Origin: Crateriforma spongiae
Lineage (GTDB): Bacteria; Planctomycetota; Planctomycetia; Pirellulales; Pirellulaceae
DNA: 64,000 nt
Assembly: GCF_012290005.1 (NCBI RefSeq)
Contig: NZ_JAAXMS010000003.1
Location: forward strand, 744,001-808,000
Reading direction: 5' to 3'
Shown: positions 49,276-57,520 of the stretch, one piece after another
Layout of the letters: the number at the start of each line of letters is the position of its first letter
How positions within the stretch are numbered: position 1 is the first letter of the stretch
Notes under the pieces: model-generated
Databases searched by the model: none
Told to the model about the DNA's origin: nothing
What the model saw: only the letters and a program-made list of their open reading frames with translations
Made by a program: the position numbers and the translations under genes

Positions 49276-49402
49276 GGCGACTGCCGGTTCGGAATCCATG
49301 TTTGGAAGTTTGAATTGAGAAGAGTGAAGTGTGAAACACGGGACTGAATGCTCGTTTCAAACTTCGAGCTTCACTCTTCAAACTTCCGATCGCCTCGTCG
49401 CC
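49276..49402 (+). ncRNA. Y-RNA-like unit 3 with long hairpin insert
   Basis: End helix GGCGAC / GTCGCC. 5' motif CGACTGCCGGTTCGG, 3' motif CCTCGTCG. The interior is a long imperfect hairpin (GGAAGTTTGAA / TTCAAACTTCC and GAAGAGTGAAG / CTTCACTCTTC) of the word-repeat type seen elsewhere in the array. Confidence 0.7.
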
Positions 49403-49411
49403 ACCCATAGA

Positions 49412-49552
49412 CAACTGACTGCCGATTCGGAGTACATAGGGTTCTGTGGTCGAAAGACCTTGCGGGTTCGAATCCCGTCTGCGATCCACGATCGCAGTGG
49501 TGCAATTGGAAGACACGCGGAAAAAAAACTCTGATCAACACCTCGTCGGTTG
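49412..49552 (+). ncRNA. Y-RNA-like unit 4, tRNA-like (YrlA type)
   Basis: End helix CAACTGAC / GTCGGTTG (8 bp). Interior order: GGTC GAAA GACC side hairpin; T arm with GGTTCGAATCCC; a perfect 7-bp acceptor stem TGCGATC / GATCGCA closed by a CAC loop; D-arm-like GGTGCAATTGGAAGACA. This is a tRNA opened at the anticodon side and closed at the acceptor, as described for YrlA. Confidence 0.82.
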
Positions 49553-49568
49553 CTTCAAAACACGAACA

Positions 49569-49689
49569 TGGCGACTGCCAGTTTGGAATACATGGATTAA
49601 GACACGTGCCTGCACGAGAAACGGGTTCGAGTCCCGTCCAGCATCGCTGGTCGTCTATCTGATGCTTCTGAACGACAACCTCGTCGCCA
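49569..49689 (+). ncRNA. Y-RNA-like unit 5, tRNA-like
   Basis: End helix TGGCGAC / GTCGCCA (7 bp). T arm ACGGG / CCCGT around TTCGAGT, acceptor-like CCAGC / GCTGG closed by ATC, side hairpin CGTG / CACG and a D-arm position TCGT / ACGA. 5' motif has CCA GTT TGG, the covarying version of CCG ATT CGG. Confidence 0.8.
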
Positions 49690-49696
49690 ACAATAC

Positions 49697-49828
49697 ACGA
49701 CTGACTGCCGAGTTGGAGTACATCGACTGTTAATCGAAGGATGCGGGTTCGAGTCCCGTCGGTTTGGCCTAGCCGAGCCGTAGCTCAATTGGGAGAGCTT
49801 ATCTCTGACACACCACTTCGTCAGCCGT
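49697..49828 (+). ncRNA. Y-RNA-like unit 6, tRNA-like, with Asn anticodon arm
   Basis: End helix ACGACTGAC / GTCAGCCGT (8 of 9 pairs). Interior: TCGA CTGTTAA TCGA, a complete anticodon arm with the Asn loop; T arm GCGGG / CCCGT; 9-bp acceptor CGGTTTGGC / GCCGAGCCG closed by CTA; D arm GCTC / GAGC. This is a circularly permuted tRNA-Asn-like body. A T-run (GCCGTTTTT) follows the unit. Confidence 0.82.
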
Positions 49829-49967
49829 TTTTCACATCGCTCGTGAGAGTAACCATGCGTGTGCAATTTCAGTTCTTCGCCATTACGAAGTCCGGCGCCG
49901 AGTAATCGGGCGTCGAGCGAAGACGATCTGCACATTCAAAACTACTTTCACCAAGCGATATGAAACC

Positions 49968-50333
49968 ATGGAAACCACAACTGAAACCAACTACCAGACG
50001 ACCGTGGCAGCACGCGTCGCTGGGGAAGACATCAAACAAGGAGACTACGTCACGGTCTTGAACGAGATCGTCGAATTGCCATCGTTCCTGTGGAGCTGCT
50101 CTGGCAGCACACTTCCAGCGGACGAGCCGGTTCGGATCCGTTACATGCCCAGCGACGCTGGTCAACCTTTCAAAGTCGTCGCCGTTTGCCTGCCGTTCGT
50201 TTACACCAAGCGACCGAAGGGCGGCACCCAAACCTTTGACACTCGCCAGAATCAACTCGTCCGGCTTGATCCCGACAGTGGTCACGCGGTGTGGAAACGG
50301 TTGCGTAAGACTTTGAAGAAGAAACGGAAATAG
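49968..50333 (+). CDS. uncharacterised protein between Y-like units 6 and 7
   Basis: A 121-aa protein. N-terminus TTTETNYQTTVAARVAGEDIKQGDYVTVLNEIVELPSFLWSC, then EPVRIRYMPSDAGQPFKVVAVCLPFVYTKRP and a very basic end (KRLRKTLKKKRK). The beta-rich core with GDYVTVLNE resembles a small barrel. I have the impression of a conserved planctomycete hypothetical, but no named domain. Nested in the Y-like array, with a basic tail, it is a candidate RNA-binding partner. Confidence 0.72.
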   Translation: METTTETNYQTTVAARVAGEDIKQGDYVTVLNEIVELPSFLWSCSGSTLPADEPVRIRYMPSDAGQPFKVVAVCLPFVYTKRPKGGTQTFDTRQNQLVRLDPDSGHAVWKRLRKTLKKKRK

Positions 50334-50343
50334 CAATCGCACA

Positions 50344-50484
50344 CGATCGACTGCCGATTCGGAGTACATGCTTCAGGAGCCGGGTGTCGTGGGTTCGAGT
50401 CCCACCGGCCCAACTGTTTTCCAAGCAGGGCCGTAGCTCAGTGGTAGAGCACCGTAAATCCTCTGGTCACCACTTCGTCGATCG
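50344..50484 (+). ncRNA. Y-RNA-like unit 7, tRNA-like
   Basis: End helix CGATCGAC / GTCGATCG (8 bp, perfect). T arm GTGGG / CCCAC, acceptor CGGCCC / GGGCCG closed by a loop of about 17 nt, D arm GCTC AGTGGTA GAGC. 5' motif CGACTGCCGATTCGGAGTACAT-like (identical core to unit 4), 3' motif ACCACTTCGTCG. Confidence 0.82.
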
Positions 50485-50523
50485 CGTTCTATTCCCAAAC
50501 TGCATCACAACCAACAAACGAAC

Positions 50524-50673
50524 ACATTCGACTGCCGGAGTGGAGTACATGGCTACCCAGGTTCGACTCCCGGCCGGCCCCCTTCTCAATGAACTTGATA
50601 CGGGGCTGGACCCTGTGACATTCGCGTGCGTCTGTCGCAGGGAAGAACTCTGCCCCAACACTTCGTCGAGTGT
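50524..50673 (+). ncRNA. Y-RNA-like unit 8, tRNA-like
   Basis: End helix ACATTCGAC / GTCGAGTGT (9 bp). T arm CCAGG / CCCGG, acceptor CCGGCCCC / GGGGCTGG (one wobble) closed by a longer loop, and in place of the D arm a 10-bp hairpin CCCTGTGACA / TGTCGCAGGG. Confidence 0.8.
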
Positions 50674-50742
50674 TTGAATCAAATCGTGGGACAGGCGTTC
50701 CGTTTTCCACAGTGGACAGCTGCCCCTTATCCCACAACGGTC

Positions 50743-50876
50743 ATCTCGACTGTCGGAACGGAGTACATGAGAGTTCGATTCCCTCCGGTGCCTCTTTCAG
50801 TAGCCTCAAAAGGCTGAAGACAACAAGGCGCCGCGGCTCTTTGGGAGCCACCTCTGAACCAAACTTCGTCGAGATT
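50743..50876 (+). ncRNA. Y-RNA-like unit 9, tRNA-like
   Basis: End helix ATCTCGAC / GTCGAGAT (8 bp, perfect). The 5' motif has TCG GAA CGG (covarying). T loop TTCGATT with CCTC pairing, acceptor CGGTGCC / GGCGCCG closed by an inner hairpin, D arm GGCTC / GAGCC. Followed by TTTTT, then the leader of the TROVE gene. Confidence 0.8.
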
Positions 50877-50880
50877 TTTA

Positions 50881-50934
50881 CTTCGTCGTGCACGGAAGTT
50901 CTGTTCACGACTGTTCAAGCAGGTGCGTAACCTG
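50881..50934 (+). promoter_or_regulatory. hairpins in the leader of the TROVE gene, with Y-like motifs
   Basis: CTTCGTCGTG at 50881 and CACGACTG at 50906 form a 6-bp hairpin. These are the two end motifs of the Y-like units, here in reverse order in the mRNA leader. A second hairpin (GCAGGT / ACCTGC) follows at 50919-50934. The Ro protein might bind its own mRNA here. Confidence 0.5.
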
Positions 50935-50953
50935 CGACATGTAGGAGGCTGTA

Positions 50954-52633
50954 ATGGCAAACAAGTCTTTGTTCTCAAGTATCACTAGCGTTCTACCACG
51001 AGCGACCACAGTCAATGAAGCTGGTGGTCCAGCGTACAAGTTCCCAGCGAAGCATGCGCTCGCGCAGCTGGCGGCTACCGGCACCTTCGGTAACGTGTTC
51101 TACACGTCGGCGCAAAACCAGCTTGACCAACTGCGAAACCTGATCGATGAAGTCGACGACAACGAGTACCTGGCAAAGCTGGCGGTCTACTCACGTGAGC
51201 GTGCTTACATGAAGGACATGCCGGCGGCGCTGCTGGTCACGCTGTCGACTCGCGACACGGCGCTAATGCACAAGGTCTTTGACCGAGTCGCTGATAATGG
51301 CCGCGTTCTGCGCACGGTGTTCCAGATGGTTCGTTCAGGCCAGTTTGGTCGTAAGGGACTGTCGTCTTCGCTTCAGCGTGCGTTCCAGCGTTGGCTGAAC
51401 GACGCTTCGACGGGTAAGTTGCTGTCAAGCTCGATTGGTAACGATCCGAGCCTGCGCGACGTCCTGCGAATGGCACGCCCGACGCCGAAGGATGACGCTC
51501 GCCGAGCGTTGTTCGGTTGGCTGACTGACAAGGAAGTCGACAAGTGGGCTCCGGCGACGGAAGCGGACTTGCCGGCCGAGGTTCAGTCACTGAAGGCGTT
51601 CCGTTCTGCGGAGACCGAAGAGGCTCAGGCGTTGATCGCGGGCGACCTGCAAGTTCGATGGGACTTGCTGGCCGACGCGGCCAAGGGTCCGATCGTCTGG
51701 AAGGCAATCGCCCGCCAGATGGGACCGCAGGCTCTGCGAATGAACCTGAACACGCTGTTGCGTCACGACGTTTTCAAGAACACTGAGCCTGCTAGTGGTG
51801 CTGGCAAGCCTGACGATGCAATGATCGATTACGTTGCCGGCCGCATCGCGGATCCGGAGGCGATTCGTCGTTCACGTCAGTTCCCGTACCAGTTCTTGGC
51901 GGCGTACCTGAACGCTGCGGATGAGGTTCCACACAAGATCAAGTCGGCGTTGCATGACGCGGCGGAGATCGCATGTGGCAACATCCCGCAGCTACCGGCG
52001 CCGGTCATCATCGGTCTGGACACGTCCGGATCGATGGGATGCTCGGTGACGGGATGGCAAGGCCGAGGCCGCGCGTCGAAGATGCGTTGCGTTGACGTCG
52101 CCGCGTTGTTCGCCGCAGCGATCCTGCGTCGCAACCCGGACAGCGTCGTCGTTCCGTTCGATACGCAAGCCTACACGGCGAAGATCGATCCAAGCGATTC
52201 GATTCTTAGCCTGTCGGCACGACTGTCGAAGTACGGTGGTGGCGGAACGGATGTGTCGTTGCCGTTGCGTGTTGCAAATGGCGAAGGCGGGGCCAACAAG
52301 CGATACGCAAAGCGTACGTTTGCTGGAATCGTCCTGGTCAGCGACAACGAAAGCTGGATCAACTCGGGACGTGTCTACGGATACGGCCGAGGCGGTTCGA
52401 CTGGCGTCATGACCGAATGGGAGAAGTTCAAGAAGACTCAGCGCGGACACGGCATCGCCGATCCGAAGTTGGTCTGCATCGACATCGCCCCATACGGCAA
52501 CACGCAAGCACCCGATCGACAGGACATCCTGAACATCGGAGGCTTCAGCGACGCAGTCTTCAACGTCGTTAGTAACTTCCTAGAGTCCGACACCAACCGT
52601 TTTGTCCGCGAGGTCGAAGCCGTTGAGCTGTAG
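50954..52633 (+). CDS. rsr: Ro60-like TROVE domain protein (Rsr)
   Basis: A 559-aa TROVE protein. Residues about 15-340 form the TROVE alpha-helical repeat ring ([66 protein letters not shown]), which binds Y RNAs on the outer surface and ends of misfolded RNA in the centre. Residues about 345-559 are the vWA domain with MIDAS motifs GLDTSGSMG near 355 and [10 protein letters not shown] near 432. Strong ribosome site (GTAGGAGG). Directly downstream of nine Y-like units. Full length. Confidence 0.95.
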   Translation: MANKSLFSSITSVLPRATTVNEAGGPAYKFPAKHALAQLAATGTFGNVFYTSAQNQLDQLRNLIDEVDDNEYLAKLAVYSRERAYMKDMPAALLVTLSTRDTALMHKVFDRVADNGRVLRTVFQMVRSGQFGRKGLSSSLQRAFQRWLNDASTGKLLSSSIGNDPSLRDVLRMARPTPKDDARRALFGWLTDKEVDKWAPATEADLPAEVQSLKAFRSAETEEAQALIAGDLQVRWDLLADAAKGPIVWKAIARQMGPQALRMNLNTLLRHDVFKNTEPASGAGKPDDAMIDYVAGRIADPEAIRRSRQFPYQFLAAYLNAADEVPHKIKSALHDAAEIACGNIPQLPAPVIIGLDTSGSMGCSVTGWQGRGRASKMRCVDVAALFAAAILRRNPDSVVVPFDTQAYTAKIDPSDSILSLSARLSKYGGGGTDVSLPLRVANGEGGANKRYAKRTFAGIVLVSDNESWINSGRVYGYGRGGSTGVMTEWEKFKKTQRGHGIADPKLVCIDIAPYGNTQAPDRQDILNIGGFSDAVFNVVSNFLESDTNRFVREVEAVEL

Positions 52634-52713
52634 GACGAAGGGCTAAATATCGAAACGCCCGCGACGGAAACTTCAGTCGCGGGCGTTTTGTCGTTTGCGG
52701 TACAATCTCAGTC

Positions 52714-53298
52714 ATGAAATCTAAAGATAAACTCGTCTCCACCAGCAAGTTCCTCGGCTTGGTCCTTCGCCACCGGCCCGAAGTGATTGGTGCGAAGCTA
52801 GACCCTGAAGGTTGGCTTTGCATCGACGAATTGATTGCCCAAGCAAACGCTCATGGAAAGGTTCTCTCGCTGGGGCTATTGCACGAAGTGGTCGCTACAG
52901 ATGACAAGAAGCGTTTCGCCTTGAGTGAAGACGGCATGCGAATCCGCGCTAGCCAGGGCCATTCGGTCTCAGGCGTCGAACTCAACCTCGAACAGAAGAC
53001 GCCTCCCGAGATTCTCTATCACGGAACGGTCGCGGCTTTCCTTGACAGCATTCGAGCTACCGGTCTGCAAAAGCAATCACGTCACCACGTCCATCTCTCA
53101 CCGGATCAAGAAACCGCAACCAAAGTCGGCTCGCGTTGAGGCAAGCCCATCATCTTGAGAGTCGCAGCCAATACCATGCATCGTGACGGCCACCAGTTCT
53201 ATCTCTCCGCCAACGGAGTCTGGCTCGTCGACGCCGTGCTAGTCAATTTGGAAATTCACCACATGCTCGTTCGTCGGAACCTCGTTGATGGGTGCTAG
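52714..53298 (+). pseudogene. kptA: RNA 2'-phosphotransferase with in-frame stop
   Basis: Tpt1/KptA removes the 2'-phosphate left at RNA splice junctions, using NAD. The first 141 codons carry KFLGLVLRHRPE, the winged-helix part, EILYHGTVAAFLDSI and HVHLSPDQETATKVG. A TGA at 53137-53139 follows, after which the same frame continues with GKPIILRV, MHRDGHQFYLSANGVWL until TAG at 53296. A single CGA to TGA change would explain it. Either a recent nonsense mutation, readthrough, or a functional short form lacking the last NAD-site strands. Confidence 0.85.
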
Positions 53299-53337
53299 CA
53301 AGACCCCTAATGTCTTTGGTACACTTCCGCAGAGGGA

Positions 53338-54054
53338 GTGAATTTTCCGCATGCTGCTGTTCTGGATTCACTCAAGACTGCGAGCCGGCTTAATAATCGA
53401 GGGGCGGGAGTGTTGCAGAAGGGGCGAACGAATCATCCCTTTGTTGAGTCATCCGAAAACGGATACGGCATCGGGAAAGTCATATCGATCGACGGCGAGA
53501 CGGCAATCGACGAATACTATCGCTCGCCGGTTGATAAAGAACCAGTGCGAAGGCAGGTGGCAACGCACAGCCTATCTCGCAAACGCCAGCACCAAGAGAC
53601 GCGAGCGTACTATCGAACCCCGGAGACTGGCAGCACTGAGGTCGGTCGCGTCCTGCACTATCAGGAGGGTGACGAACTATACCTCGTGCGGTTTCCGAAC
53701 GACCAACCGCGAATGCTGTCGAGCGATGAATTTGAAGTTCGTTGCCGATTGCCCATCTCAGAACCGACCGATCACTTGGCCAGTCAGGTCAACGAGACTG
53801 CGTTTTGGTACGAAGCTCGATCCGGCTTTATGAAGCATCTATTGGAACAGCATTGCAAGAGCGGCTGTCTATCCGCGTTGCTGTCCTCTTCCATCGAAAT
53901 TGTCGCTCATCTGGCATCGGTTGTCCGACGCGTGCTGATGGCCCCGTTTCAGCGGTACTTGCTCGCTGACGAGGTTGGACTTGGAAAAATGATCGAAGCC
54001 GGTGTGCTGTATTGTTTTTTCCCAGCTTGTGTTCACGGAGCAGATTCGAGATGA
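53338..54054 (+). pseudogene. truncated SNF2/RapA-type helicase fragment
   Basis: A 238-codon frame (GTG start) with the N-terminal part of a SNF2-family defence helicase (EVGRVLHYQEGDELYLVRFPNDQPRMLS, VNETAFWYEARSGFMKHL, then MAPFQRYLLADEVGLGKMIEAGV). It ends soon after motif I, and the normal GKT is GKM, so it cannot hydrolyse ATP. The layout resembles DpdE-type helicases as well as DrmD. A relic next to the complete helicase that follows. Confidence 0.7.
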
Positions 54055-54181
54055 CTTGTTGGAAGGCAAAAGTTCACGCCACCTCGTTAGCTCGAAGTGC
54101 AAGCGATAAATTATCAAGAACTGAGGCAATTCCCCATGTTGTCTCACAAACATTGTACATTTTTTAACACTTGGGTCTCTG

Positions 54182-57100
54182 ATGGCGATACTCACTCAAA
54201 ACAAGCCTAAGAATCCTCGCGTTGGCATGATGGCGATCGTACGGAAGCGTCGCGCCGTCATCAGTGAGGTGCGACCTTTTGATGGGGATGATGGCATCGT
54301 TCATTTGGTCCGGCTCGAATACAAGGACAATGAGTCGCCCGAGACTGAGCAATTGATTTGGGAGTGTGAACCGTACCGGGAGTTGCTGAGCCCCGCGGCT
54401 GTACCGTTGCCCTCCGATCCGCCGATGCCACCAGACGACTTCGATGCTGTTGTCAGAGCCAGTCGATGGTCCGCTTTGTCGCCGTACCTGGATCCCGATG
54501 GCGATGGTCCGTTAGATCGGATGCCGGTGTGCTCGCCGTTTCATGGAGCCGTTCAGGTCGAAGACTACCAAATGGTTCCGCTGCTCAAAGCATTGCGGAT
54601 GCCACGCATCAATATGATGATCGCCGACGACGTCGGCTTGGGGAAAACAATCGAAGCCGGGCTGGTCCTCCGGGAACTACTGATCCGTCGGCGAATTCGG
54701 CGGGTGCTGGTTCTGACGCCTGCCTCACTGCGAGTCCAATGGCGAGATGAAATGTGGGACAAGTTCTCGCTGCCGATGGACGTTATCGATCGCGATGCAA
54801 CACAAAAACTAAAACGAACGATTGGCATCGATGCCAACCCATGGCGATCGAGCGCCCGGGCGATCACCTCGTATCACTACCTCAAGCAACCCGATGTACT
54901 GGAGCAATTCCTCAGCGCATGCCAAGTCAGCGAAGACTCGCCGCATTTGCCGTGGGACCTTTTGATCGTCGATGAAGTCCACAACCTGATGCCGTCAGCG
55001 ATGGGGGAAGACAGCGACCTTTGCAGAATGTTGCGGCTGGTCGCGCCCTACTTTGAACATCGGCTGTTCCTTACCGCCACACCCCACAATGGGCGAACAC
55101 GTTCGTTTTCGGGATTGCTGGAAATGCTGGATCCAGTGCGATTCAGTCAAACCGACCAGCTGAAGCCGGCCGAACGCAGGCGGATCGAGCAGGTTGTCGT
55201 ACGTCGATTGAAACGGGACATCAACGCACGAACGGATCCTCCCAAATTCTCCGAGCGGAAAGAGCCGCAAGCCATACCGTTAAGGTTCGACGCGAAAGAA
55301 CGTCGGCTCATCGCAGCAGTGGATACCTTTCGCGATGAAGTGCGACGAATCGTTGGTGAGGCCCGCGGTCGCCGCAGAATCTCCGGCATCTTTGCGATCG
55401 AGATTCTCGGCAAACGACTGCTCAGCGGACCGGCAACCTTCGCAGAGAGTTGGTACCGGTGCAAGCTCGGCCTGCTAGAAGAGGAAGAGGCGGACGATCG
55501 GGAAATGGCTGCGGCGAGTCGAAGCGTTGCAGAGGACACTGCTGATGACAACGAGTCGCAACAGCGTGAAGCATCTGCCACAACAGTCATCGGTGCTTGG
55601 CTGAACCATTTTGCAGACGAACTTGCCAGCGAGATCGAAGCGATTGACGACGCAGTTCAGGAACTCGGGTTTCCCTTGCCCGCCAAGGCGGATGACCTCG
55701 ACTTGACGTCAACACGATCGGCCGTCGATCCGAAAGCCGACGCCCGATTCGATGTACTGATCGAACTAATTGAAACACAACTGCATGACGAAAACGGCTG
55801 GCTAGACGATGAGCGTTTGGTTGTCTTCACCGAATACAAGACCACGCTCGACTATCTCTTACGTCGTGTCCGTGAAAAGTTTTCGAATCAAAAGGAGGGC
55901 TTTCTCGCGCTGTATGGAGGAATGGACGATCAGCAACGCGAACAGATCAAAGAGAAATTCAATGATCCCGATTCAGGTGTTCGTGTATTAATCGCCACCG
56001 ACGCGGCGTCGGAGGGGTTAAACCTCCAAGACACCGCACGTCATTTGCTGCACTTCGATTGCCCTTGGAATCCCGCTCGAATTGAACAACGTAATGGCCG
56101 GTTGGACCGTCACGGACAAGCTCGCGATGTATTCACTTACCACTTTATCTCGCAAGAGAATGCTGACTTGCGGTTCATGTCCAGGTTGATCCACAAAGTC
56201 GATCAGATGCGAGAAGACCTCGGTGCGGTTGGCGAGATCTTGGATGAAGCCATGCACCGCCAGATGATAAAAGGCGAAACCGTTGACCAAAAGCAGCTCG
56301 ATCTACGATTAGAGAACGCGAAGGGACAGGCTGAGTTCGAAGGTGATGCGAGTGCTTCAACCAAGGAACTCGCGGAGCACAACTCCAGCGTTGAGCGTCT
56401 TGAGGCACTTGCCGCGGAACTGGATTTCGATGGCGATGCTCAGTACGAACTCCTCGATGTCGCAATGGGCATGGGGGCATCTCGCCCGCAACTTGGCACC
56501 CCCGATGTCAAAGGACGCTGCCGTATTTTGAACCCATCGCTACCGTTGTGGAGCGACACGATCGACCAATCGATTCGGCGTGGCAGTACCGGAAACGTTG
56601 TTGGTGCACTGCCGTACCTTGCGTTCACTGCCGAGCCGTGTTTGCAAAAAGTTGGCAACCGACTTGTCTTCCGGCCTCCAGGGAACCTGCAGATGATGCA
56701 CCTAGGCCATCCGCTAGTTTCCAAGGCGATCGGGGCACTTAGCCGACGCCGCTACCCCGGTCCGTCCGCCGTCAGCCGTTGGACGGTTCGCGTCGGCGAA
56801 GTCCCCTCCGGGGCCGACGCATTCGTTTTGCTTCATTTAGAAGAACTTGCCGTCAACGGCCTGCGTGAGACGTTTCATCACTGGATCCGAACCGTGACAT
56901 TTACGGTCAATGACGGCGAACTCTCGCCGGCATTGCCTCATGTTCCCGCGCGTCAACTCCGCAATGCCTCACCAACCACCGATGAAGCTATGAAGGATCG
57001 TGCTGCCGATATCTTTGCCGACATTGAACTCGATTTATCTGACACGATCTCCGCAATGCGTGCCAATTTGACCAACGAGTTGACCGAGCAACTCGCCATC

Positions 57101-57457
57101 GATGGCAAAAACGCGATCGAACAAGAGAACAAAAACTTTGCAAGTCGACAGGGCGAAGTGTCGACGCTGATTGCCGACAATACACTTGAGAAAATTGAGA
57201 AAGAGATCAACGCGTTGAAGCGTCAGCGGCAGGAAGGACGCCTGTTCGATAACGAAGACACCCTCGACGAAATCGACCGCGACATTGCCAAGAAAAAAGA
57301 GGAGATCGAACGTCGCACACGCCACTACAAAGAGGTTCGCAACCAGTTAGCCCGCGAGCGAGAACGTGTCATCAACCGCTTGTTACCCAAACGCTACAGC
57401 ATTGACGGCGAGGCATCGGTGTTCCCGTTGGCCGTCGAGATCCGTTTGCCTGGATAA
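54182..57457 (+). CDS. drmD: DrmD-like SNF2 helicase of a DISARM-type locus
   Basis: A 1091-aa SF2 helicase. Motif I ADDVGLGKTIEAG lies near residue 148, motif II LLIVDEVHNL near 260, the helicase C half includes VVFTEYKTTLDYLL and ATDAASEGLNLQ, and motif VI EQRNGRLDRHGQA is near 635. The C-terminus has a long coiled coil (about 1000-1070; EIDRDIAKKKEEIERRTRHYKEVRNQL). The pairing with a giant adenine methylase directly downstream is the start of class 1 DISARM or a related system. All motifs intact. Confidence 0.85.
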   Translation: MAILTQNKPKNPRVGMMAIVRKRRAVISEVRPFDGDDGIVHLVRLEYKDNESPETEQLIWECEPYRELLSPAAVPLPSDPPMPPDDFDAVVRASRWSALSPYLDPDGDGPLDRMPVCSPFHGAVQVEDYQMVPLLKALRMPRINMMIADDVGLGKTIEAGLVLRELLIRRRIRRVLVLTPASLRVQWRDEMWDKFSLPMDVIDRDATQKLKRTIGIDANPWRSSARAITSYHYLKQPDVLEQFLSACQVSEDSPHLPWDLLIVDEVHNLMPSAMGEDSDLCRMLRLVAPYFEHRLFLTATPHNGRTRSFSGLLEMLDPVRFSQTDQLKPAERRRIEQVVVRRLKRDINARTDPPKFSERKEPQAIPLRFDAKERRLIAAVDTFRDEVRRIVGEARGRRRISGIFAIEILGKRLLSGPATFAESWYRCKLGLLEEEEADDREMAAASRSVAEDTADDNESQQREASATTVIGAWLNHFADELASEIEAIDDAVQELGFPLPAKADDLDLTSTRSAVDPKADARFDVLIELIETQLHDENGWLDDERLVVFTEYKTTLDYLLRRVREKFSNQKEGFLALYGGMDDQQREQIKEKFNDPDSGVRVLIATDAASEGLNLQDTARHLLHFDCPWNPARIEQRNGRLDRHGQARDVFTYHFISQENADLRFMSRLIHKVDQMREDLGAVGEILDEAMHRQMIKGETVDQKQLDLRLENAKGQAEFEGDASASTKELAEHNSSVERLEALAAELDFDGDAQYELLDVAMGMGASRPQLGTPDVKGRCRILNPSLPLWSDTIDQSIRRGSTGNVVGALPYLAFTAEPCLQKVGNRLVFRPPGNLQMMHLGHPLVSKAIGALSRRRYPGPSAVSRWTVRVGEVPSGADAFVLLHLEELAVNGLRETFHHWIRTVTFTVNDGELSPALPHVPARQLRNASPTTDEAMKDRAADIFADIELDLSDTISAMRANLTNELTEQLAIDGKNAIEQENKNFASRQGEVSTLIADNTLEKIEKEINALKRQRQEGRLFDNEDTLDEIDRDIAKKKEEIERRTRHYKEVRNQLARERERVINRLLPKRYSIDGEASVFPLAVEIRLPG

Positions 57458-57520
57458 GCAAACGGCCCTCACCAAACGTCCAGCCCGCCCAGAAAAATTG
57501 ATATCGAAACCAAGCATCCC

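Noticed and set aside
49478-50600. Reading the 49-51 kb region as tRNA genes split by introns (5' half, CTTCGTCG ... CGACTGCCG, 3' half).
   Set aside because: The 5' and 3' halves across each supposed intron mostly do not pair in the acceptor (for example GATCGCA of unit 4 with the 3' half of unit 5). Pairing is perfect between a 3' half and the 5' half that follows it, and end-helix covariation joins the motifs around the tRNA-like body, not across the gap. The Y-like, permuted reading explains more.
49019-50912. CRISPR array (recurrent CTTCGTCG / CGACTGCC words at intervals).
   Set aside because: The repeats are not identical, occur as two different alternating motifs, spacing ranges widely, and units fold as RNAs. 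No cas genes.
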